A stretch of 64,000 nucleotides of DNA, taken from contig NW_023601104.1 in assembly GCF_014898055.3 (NCBI RefSeq), positions 72,833,106 to 72,897,105 on the forward strand, given 5' to 3'. The translations under genes were made by a program, and so were the position numbers. Under the pieces are notes generated by a model. It made no database searches. It saw only the letters and a program-made list of their open reading frames with translations, and was not told the origin of the DNA. Each line of letters starts with the position of its first letter. The first letter of the stretch is position 1. Shown here one piece after another: positions 56,914 through 64,000 of this stretch. This DNA comes from Talpa occidentalis. Taxonomy: Eukaryota > Chordata > Mammalia > Eulipotyphla > Talpidae.

Positions 56914-57248
56914 AGGGCCTCCCTGGTGGCGCAGCGGTTGAACTCTGGGCCGCGAAGCTGCCCGCGGCCTCTGCAGCGCGGGTTCAATCCCCGGCTGCTC
57001 CCCAGCCACCAGAGGAGGGTCCCACATGGCGCGCAGACCTCTCCTGCCGCCCGCTGCTCCCCTCAGCAGTGTACTTCGGTCCTTCTGCCTGCTCTGCTCC
57101 CTTCTCTGGCTCTGGTGAATTCTCTCGCCCTCCCGCGCTTCTGACTGTACCCAGTGCATGTATAAACAAAAAACAAACAAACAAACAAACAAATAAATAA
57201 ATAAAACATGCCTCTGTAAAAAATAAAAAATAAAAAAAAAAAAAAAAA
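56914..57248 (+). repeat. tRNA-derived SINE, subfamily A1 with shared 3' extension
   Basis: Forward copy from GGGCCTCCCTGGTGGCGCAG, box B GGGTTCAATCCCC, with the longer linker (GGCTGCTCCCCAGCCACCAG). Tail (AAAC)n(AAAT)n then AAAACATGCCTCTGTAAAAAATAAA and a long A-run. ACAAAGTCTCAGCCTC at 56898-56913 and 57249-57264 is a perfect 16-bp target-site duplication. The ACATGCCTCT block also occurs in the SINE at 26823. Confidence 0.96.
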
Positions 57249-57264
57249 ACAAAGTCTCAGCCTC

Positions 57265-57702
57265 TCCCTCTTGCTCTCATCCTATCCACATGAATCTTGT
57301 CCTGGCAAGGCAAGAGCTTAGTTGAATTTCTGGAAGTATGGTGGTTAACTTTTCACAGGTGTCTGCCAAAGGAACACCGGGGAGGATCAAATGATTTAAG
57401 GCATTATTGACTCTGTCCAACTTCACGGATCTGCCCGGAGCTGTACTGCAGAGCAGTCTGGCTGCTGCCCTCCTTTCTTAGAATGGACATCAACAGTAAG
57501 TAGCCACAAATTGATATTGATGCTGCCTTACTTCATGCCTTCCAGTAACAGCTAGCACTTTGTTTGGTTTGGAAAACGTGAGCTTTCCATATGACACCTA
57601 TTTCGGAATTCTACTGCCATGTCTCCACTGATAGTTTCATTTCTGTAGACTCCTAACTTGACTGGACACAGACATGTAGAGCCAGAGGAACCTGCTAACT
57701 GC
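57265..57702. other. unique stretch
   Basis: Nothing recognised. Confidence 0.4.
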
Positions 57703-57717
57703 TGGTGGAAACTCTTT

Positions 57718-58009
57718 TTTTTTTTTTAAAGATTTATTTATTTATTTAAATTATTTATTTATACAAGCACTGGGTACAGTCAGAAGCGCGGGAGGGTGAG
57801 AGAATTCACCAGAGCCAGAGCGGGGAGCAGAGCAGGCAGAAGGACCGAAGTACACTGCTGAGGGGAGCAGCGGGCGGCAGGAGAGGTCTGCGCGCCATGC
57901 GGGGCCCTCCTCCGGTGGCCGGGGAGCAGCCAGGGATCGAACCGGCGCTGCAGAGGCTGCGGGCAGCTTCGCAACCCAGCGCTCAACCGCTGCGCCACCA
58001 GGGAGGCCC
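57718..58009 (-). repeat. tRNA-derived SINE, subfamily A1
   Basis: Minus-strand A1 copy with GAAGGACCGAAGTACAC and the longest well-kept body. TGGTGGAAACTCTTT at 57703-57717 and 58010-58024 is a perfect 15-bp target-site duplication. Several open frames in it, up to 104 codons, are SINE shadows. Confidence 0.96.
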
Positions 58010-58084
58010 TGGTGGAAACTCTTTAGGGACTCCCTGAGACCTGTGTTGATCTCATCTTGTAACACTGTGCTGCAGTGATCAGCA

Positions 58085-58290
58085 AACTGTGCTCAGGAGA
58101 CCTGGTTTCAGACTAAGTTGCTGTGTGACCTCAGGCAAGTTGCTTCATTTCTCTGAGCCTTTCTGCCTTTGTTCCCAGATGAGAAACCTAATCTTGCCAT
58201 GCCCACCTTGCCAATTTTTGAAAAATGAAAATGAGTTGATATATATGACAAAGCATTTTGAACAACTTAAAGTGCTATATAAAGTCCATT
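58085..58290 (+). repeat. MIR SINE
   Basis: 'cctggtttcagactaagttg', 'ctgtgtgacctcaggcaagt', 'catttctctgagcctttctg' and 'cttaaagtgctatataaagt' run in MIR order. Confidence 0.8.
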
Positions 58291-59869
58291 TTGTCCAAGA
58301 TAGCAATCACAGTCCCTGGTCTTCTTTTAACCATCAATTTCCATTTTACTTTCATTAGTTAATGCTCACACCAAAGGTGTCAGTGACCCTGGGCTTGGAG
58401 CTCTTTTATGTAAAGGGTACCTCTTCAGTCCAGATAAACTCTTGTATTTTGGCATTTCACCACACGGCTACTTCTTCCGTGACCTTTTTCTTCCTTTGTT
58501 TCTTCCCAGGGTCTAGCAGACCTTTTGTCACCTGAACAGGATCCACGTAGGCAGCCTCCAAGCCACATCAAGGGATTTTAATTTCTTCGCAGCTTTGTTA
58601 GCATTTCACAGTGTTACAGGTCAAAACACAAGGTTATTTAAGAGGAATGAGAAATGTCACTAATATGAATTATGGGAGCCCCATTATTTCCCTGCAGGAA
58701 TTCAGAAACATTGCACGATGCCCATCATCCTGGTGAGCTCAGCACGGCCACTGACCTCAGGCTCCTGTGTGCTCTACTTAGGTCCAGTGGGAGGCAGCCA
58801 TCCCTGGCTGGGAAATGCCAACCTCGGTTAAGTTTGTACAAGAAACCTTTTCTTTGACTGGCTGCCATTTTTGTTAAAGAAAATCCTGGCAGGTTCAAAA
58901 TCCATTTCCTAACCAATGAGGGCGGGGAATAAAGTTACTCATCCTCTACTGAGACGTCACCCATTCGCTCTTCCCTTACTCTTTCATTGGTGAGCGCCTG
59001 CTGTACACAGCTGCTCATGTACGTGTTCTCTCTTTTCCTCATCTCTTTCGCCTTTCTATCATAAATGCAGCAAAGAGATGGGGTAAGGATGTCCATGAAA
59101 AGGAGGCGCTAATGAAGTCCCACAAGTTCTACAGGAAGATGGATGCTGTCGGTAATCAGCAGATTTTCAGGAATCATCTGGCAGCACTACCTCTCGTTTC
59201 CCACCTTGGTTGTCTCCTCTTCTTCTAAGCATGGCAGAGTCTCTGGGGTCTGTTTTAGGCATTTCTCTTTTCACGAAGAAGGTCCTAGCTATTCTCAGGG
59301 CTACAAATACCTTCCACAGGCCATCAACCACCCCAGCATCCATTTCTAACTCTGACCTCTCTTCTGAGCCACAGAGAAGTATATCTACCTGCCACCTGTA
59401 ATATCCATGTGGCACTATCAAAAGCATCACCTACTTTACATGCCAACAACGGAGATATCCATTTTCCCCCCACACCTGCGTCTCCTCCACTTTTTCTCAC
59501 CTTGGCAAAGCCAGAAACCCAGGAGAAGGTCTGACTTACCACCACCCACCTCGCCTCACTGCACAACCCTCCTCCACCTGCACTTGCTTGTTTCTGGGCT
59601 GTGCAATTCTCAGGGTTACTGCAGTGGCCTCCGAATTAAGTCCCCCCTTTTCCTCTCCTCTTATCCTTTTTTGCAGGAAGAAACAGTGAGTGCCAGCTTT
59701 TAAAGAAGAGGAATGGGTCATCTTTCTTCCATGTTTGAGAACCTAGAAGGGCTTCCGGCTGCACTCAAAATGAACGGCATGTAAAGCACCCACATAGCCA
59801 AGCCTGTCTTGCCAGGCCCCTACCCCTCCTTTTTCTGCCTCCCTCCTGCTCTTAGGTCCTCTGCTCCTC
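58291..59869. other. unique stretch
   Basis: Overlapping frames of 60 to 98 codons on both strands near 59140-59720 without identifiable domains. The last part may belong to the L2 copy that follows. Confidence 0.4.
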
Positions 59870-60180
59870 TGAGGTGCCCACTCCAGCTACTCACTCAGCT
59901 ACTTCCTCTGCCTGGAAACTTCTCTCCTTTATGTCTTAAACCAAATGTCTATTCTCTGGAGCCTCCCCATGCACTTAGCTCTTTTGTTATTCTTCTCTTC
60001 ATAGCTCCTAATTGTAATGATCTATTTACATGTGAATTGGTACGTCTGCCTCCTGTATAAGCCCCATGAAGACAGGATTATGCTTCCCCCACCCCTCCTT
60101 TTTTTTATATCATTCTGCAACCCTGGTGCCTAGCACATAGTAGAAACATGACTAATATTTGTTTAATAATAAATGCCCAA
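59870..60180 (+). repeat. L2 3' end
   Basis: 'gcctggaaacttctctcctt', 'ccccatgaagacaggattat', 'aaccctggtgcctagcacat' and 'agtagaaacatgactaatat' give the L2 3' end in correct order, ending near TTTAATAATAAATGCCC. Confidence 0.75.
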
Positions 60181-60413
60181 ATGACACAAAATAGCTTTAA
60201 AGCTATTTAAATTGCAACACACACACATTCTATCTACCAGAGCACAACAATTGTCTCTAAGAAACCAAGACTGCTCTTAAGCCCAGGAAAGAGTAACCTA
60301 GGGCCTGTGCTTCAGAGGCCCCATTGTGGCCTCCCCCTGGCTACTGCCCTCTCTTTGGGGTAAGGAGTTCACAGGGCCCTCAGGCCAATAATTCCCAGAG
60401 CTCCCACCCCACA
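60181..60413. other. unique stretch
   Basis: Nothing recognised. Confidence 0.4.
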
Positions 60414-60497
60414 GGTGACCAGATTTAGCAAATAAAAATGCATGACACACAATTAAATATGAAGTTTAGATAAACAACCACAAGGTTTTATTGTGGT

Positions 60498-60533
<36 letters not shown>

Positions 60534-60645
60534 TATAATTATGGCCCATTAATAGTTAGGGCAAACTTACAACTTAAATTTTTTTTCATTGCTTACTGGA
60601 ATTCAACTTTACTGGATGTCCTATAGTCGTTTGCCATTCTTAACC
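60414..60645. mobile_element. palindromic DNA transposon (MITE-like) with T33 run
   Basis: Left arm 'ccagatttagcaaataaaaa', 'tgcatgacacacaattaaat', 'agtttagataaacaacca'. Right arm is a diverged reverse complement ('gcttactggaattcaact', 'ttactggatgtcctatag'). A T-run at 60500-60532 has expanded between the arms. Confidence 0.55.
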
Positions 60646-60658
60646 CCAGCCTCTAGAC

Positions 60659-60875
60659 CAGGTGTCTGCAAACCATGACCTGAGGACCAAATCCAATTTG
60701 TTGTGTCCTTGTTGGAACTAACTTTTATTGGAACACAGTCACACCATTCACTGTGTATTGCATGCGGCTGCTTTTATGATACAAAGGAAAAGTTGAATAG
60801 TTGTGACAGACGTCATGCTACGCAGAGCCTAAAACACATTCTACCTGGCCCTTCACAGAGATGTCAGCTGCCCTA
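60659..60875 (-). mobile_element. hAT-Charlie non-autonomous element (MER33/MER58-like)
   Basis: CAGGTGTCTGCAAACCATGA, 'acttttattggaacacagtc', 'catgcggctgcttttatgat', 'agttgaatagttgtgacaga' and 'ctggcccttcacagagatg' match the inverted family in order; same family as 9741 and 18668. Confidence 0.85.
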
Positions 60876-62394
60876 CACCAGGCTATGGGTCCCAGGTACA
60901 GAACTTCCCCTGGTGGGATGGAGCTGAGGAGGGAGGCTGGATGCTAAAATTTCCTGAACCTTCTTCTGCCCAATCCAGGGCATCTCAGGATTCTAAATTT
61001 ACACCTGCTTTCCACATTTAGAAAGATATGTTTTTCAAGATAGAAAACATTTTACTTTGTGTATTAGATCAATCTGACTTTTAAACTTTATGTAAGTAAG
61101 CAGGTGGCAGGCAGGTGTCCTTTGCACTCTTCACATGGGCCCCAATGCAGATCTGTTCTAAACAATCAAGGCAAAGAAATGTCATCAACTGTGCCATCTT
61201 GTGGTTATAGCCCCTATTACCACTTCCACGCTGTCCTGCCTCCCTTAATATTTTAGTCACCTGCATTCAGGAGCTTAGGAAGTCCAATTAAGACTATAAC
61301 AGCAAAGTGCAGAATTATGCCACTCAGTCATTGGGAGGGTCTAGAAAAGTTTATGAAATATTAACAAGGTATTCAATGATATTCAGAATTGTTTTCTTTA
61401 AAATTAATAATTTATTGATGACCCATAATAATTTCTCATATTTGTGCAGTGTTTTATAGTTTACAAAAGTATTTTTACACACATCTTCATAGCTGAATCT
61501 CACAACTGTGCTGTGGATCCCACAGGCAAGTCACCACCCATGGCTTGCCCCAGCCTGTGTGGGAAGCTGCGTGCTCGACTCATATTAGGAGTATCTTACA
61601 TTTCAGCAAACTGAAGCCATGATGATGACCTTTGTAGTGTTCCCAGGCCAAGATCAGGGAGAGGAAGCTGCTGAGAGGATATTTAATTCTTCAATAGCAG
61701 AAATTTGTGATGATTTTTATTATCTACAACAAAGAGCATTTAGCAAGATTCAACTCTCTGGCATTTCCATTATTCCTCAACTTTAAAAACTCCCTTCTCT
61801 TTTCTGCAGGCAGCAGCCCATCAGAAATACAGCAGGCCTTGACCTCGAGTCAGGGCTTGTCAGGGTTAACATTCACTGCTGCCTCGTCTTCCACAGAGCC
61901 AGGAGATCTGAGCTGCTTGGAAGACTTTTAATTCCAATCTGTCAGAGATTAACATCTTGTCCGGAGAGAGCTGTGAAAACAGCTTTCTCCCAACAACCCG
62001 GTGGTAAGCTTGGGATTTCACCGTTGTTGGGGCTGACACATAGAGTTGAATTTTACATCACAGCTGGAAAGAAATGGAGGGAATTCAGAAAACGAGACAA
62101 GGAGCTGGAAGCAGAACTTCTGTTAAATTTTACTTTTCTTAAAGATCAATAGATGCTTCAAAGCAGTCCACCGAGGGGATGTTTATGTGGCTTTGACAGA
62201 AACAGTTATGCTTCTCACCTCTGAAAGAGCCAATCTGAGCCACCCAAGAGATGCTTTTCCAACTTTTTGATTGTGTGTAATGTGATTTGTGGGAAAATAA
62301 GTTTGCTTTGTCTTTCATGTGGACTTCTGGGTTACACGATGAGCTGGGAGACCAAGTTGATCAGATCCAGGCTTGCCTCGGAGCTCCAGATATG
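60876..62394. other. unique stretch with an exon-like segment
   Basis: An L2- or MIR-like scrap lies near 61430-61540. At 61790-61810 a pyrimidine-rich tract ending TCTTTTCTGCAG precedes an open stretch to a stop near 61930, which could be an exon but lacks any other support. No gene called. Confidence 0.3.
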
Positions 62395-62480
62395 TTCATT
62401 TATTTATGCATGTGTTCATAAATGGTCACTGAGTCCCAGCTATGCCTTAGACACTGCTCAGTACAAATTAATAGGCTTGA
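62395..62480 (-). repeat. L2-like relic
   Basis: 'ttcatttatttatgcatgtg' and 'agctatgccttagacactgc' match the inverted L2 3' end. Confidence 0.5.
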
Positions 62481-62939
62481 TGGGGCTTATGTGAATTTCA
62501 TAGGTTCATGCTGCTGGGGGACTCATACTGCAGGGGGCAGGAAAGGTTTTCTAGGGGAGACACTTGAGTCCTGATTTGAAGGACCAGCACCAATTAGCCA
62601 GACAGATGGAGGGAAAGGAAGAAAACTCAGGATGACTGTCACCAAGGTCCACACTCCAAGCTGCAGACTACATGATGTCCAGAAATCTGACCTGACACAT
62701 ATCAAGAACATTATAAGAAGGCCATCAAGAGAAACTTGGTTCCTAAAACATTTGTAGATGACTAAGACTGTGGCTTACATGAATGGCTAGGGGAAACAAA
62801 ATGGAAAGGGATTTGTGGAGAAACTGAAACCACCAAGGGATCCCAGCCAGCAGGGGGAAGTAAAGGGTCTTTGAGGATTACTAAGATAACATATTTTGAG
62901 TGGGAAGATCCCTAGAAATAAAGTGAGCCAAATTTCCAT
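62481..62939. other. unique stretch
   Basis: Resembles generic intergenic sequence. A scrap like 'gaggattactaagataacat' may be part of an L2. No gene. Confidence 0.35.
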
Positions 62940-63165
62940 CCCCAGGAAACTTACACTCCTTCTTAATATCTCACAGTGCTTATTACTTATGAAATACTAT
63001 TGTTCATTTGTTTATGTTTTCATATATTATCTTTCTCCCCCTCTCTAGGATATAGTTTCTATGAGTAAAGGTCTTGCCTACTTTGTTCTCTGTCATATCT
63101 CAAATGTCCATATTATCTCTTGGCATAATGCTAATTTATGAATAAATATTTCAAAAAATTAGTTA
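62940..63165 (+). repeat. L2 3' end
   Basis: 'ctaggatatagtttctatga', 'gtaaaggtcttgcctacttt', 'catatctcaaatgtccatat' and 'tatgaataaatatttcaaaa' follow L2 3' end order. Confidence 0.6.
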
Positions 63166-64000
63166 ATGCGTGAATCTATGTGGCATTGCAAAATGGGCAT
63201 TGTAGGAAATCTAAAACCTATGTGTTGCCCTTTTCTCCTTAAAATAGTATCTTGATATGTGGTTTATTCCACTTTTGCAAGATTGGTGGCCAGGAGCTTG
63301 GCGGACCTCAGGAGTGCTCCCTTGTTGGCAAAACAGACACAATTTGTGTACTCTGAACTGAGTGTTGTTCTGGCTGAGGGAAGCATTCAATGCCTGGCCA
63401 AGAGGCCTGAGTCAAGAACCAGTAAGCAGGGAGGAGGAGCATGGTCCTGAGTCTGCCTGTGTGGAAAGAGAGGGTTTGGAGGACACTTGGTGACATGAGA
63501 TGTTCTGCTCATGGCAGCCAGTCTGTGAGCAGCAGCAGGGCAGGCTAAGGTCTAAAACAGACGAGAGCGATGAACTCGAAGGTGCAGAAGCCAGGCCTGG
63601 AGTGCGGGAAGTGCAGTGGCTTCCTGGAGCTGAGCCTGCCTCGCTGGATGACGCCTCCAGGGTTACACTCTCCCTTGCAGGCATCTCTGTGTCCAACTCC
63701 ATGGGCATGTTCTGATTCTGGCTCCTTCTGTTATTCTGGGACTTGCTCTTTGTTTTAGCCTCATGCCGTTTTCATTAGGAGCACCTTTTGTCAACTAGAT
63801 TTTATAAATATCTAAGGATGATAAAGCTATGTAGATAAGTGATAAACATACTGGCGCTGCAGTCGGCAATACACGTTGCCTACCAACATCTGCTTGAAAT
63901 GTGTTGGGAACTTGATGTGTTGACAGCAAAGTATTGATAGCCTTTTAATGGAGAAGATGGAAGCCTGACACGCAGCACAGGTTAAGCAGTCTGAGTCACA
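63166..64000. other. unique stretch to the window edge
   Basis: Frames of 62 to 98 codons (63259-63758, both strands) overlap without recognisable domains. No repeat recognised. Confidence 0.4.

Noticed and set aside
56868..57200. 110-codon plus frame and similar 70-156 codon frames that recur in several places with like sequence
   Set aside because: They lie in the GC-rich body of the SINE, which stays open in several frames. The similarity between them is repeat similarity, not a protein family.
1..64000. CRISPR array, operon or bacterial defence system
   Set aside because: No regularly spaced short repeats and no adjacent long reading frames. The repeat content is clearly mammalian.
1..64000. 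tRNA gene
   Set aside because: All box A/box B-like sequences I found belong to the tRNA-derived SINE and continue into its body without a full cloverleaf and terminator.

Overview
This window looks like nuclear DNA of a placental mammal and holds no gene I can support. The mammalian call rests on L1 LINEs of several ages, MIR and L2 relics, MER5A-like and other hAT-Charlie transposons, an MLT1/MSTD-like LTR, and 17 or so copies of one tRNA-derived SINE. That SINE has a tRNA-like head (box B GGTTCGATCCC), a unique body and an AAATAAATAAATCTT-type tail. I do not recognise it as Alu, B1, CHR, PRE-1, CAN, horse ERE or the VES/MEG bat SINEs. It suggests a laurasiatherian lineage with its own SINE, but I cannot name the order. 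The window is probably intergenic or deep intronic.

Layout. 1-14 kb: AT-rich, with SINEs at 0.8, 2.2, 4.8, 7.2 and 12.8 kb. An old hAT element at 4.3-6.5 kb is split by L1 pieces, and an ERV LTR sits inside L1 ORF2 at 5.2-5.7 kb. A reverse-strand L1 at 12.3-14.1 kb is split by a SINE and a DNA transposon. 14-18 kb: mostly unique, with two identical 195-bp direct repeats 1,786 bp apart and a (ATCT)n microsatellite. 18.7-22.4 kb: a layered nest in which a hAT-Charlie element is split by an old L1, and the L1 is split in turn by a younger L1 3' end and two SINEs; a third SINE sits in the hAT arm. 22.4-29 kb: unique sequence, a 114-bp L1 insertion, a C-rich quadruplex-prone tract beside a perfect hairpin, and a tandem GAAA (IRF/ISRE-like) motif. 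29-40 kb: a hAT relic, a long unique GC-richer stretch, an MLT1-like LTR, a reverse-strand ERV LTR related to the 5.2-kb copy, and a possible retrocopy 3' end. 40-48 kb: a SINE inside a SINE, L1 3' ends, a probable LTR and a quiet stretch with AT-homeobox-like motifs. 48-64 kb: GC-richer unique sequence, MIR/L2 relics, an 80-bp alternating purine-pyrimidine tract, a reverse-strand L1 and three further SINEs.

Open reading frames are short (longest about 159 codons). Many fall inside the SINE, whose GC-rich body stays open in several frames, and the rest lack recognisable domains. The best candidates for something unusual are the perfect 195-bp duplication, the 3'-transducing L1, two nearly pure poly(A) insertions, the SINE subfamily structure with a shared non-A 3' extension, and the hairpin/G4/IRF cluster near 25.4-25.8 kb.
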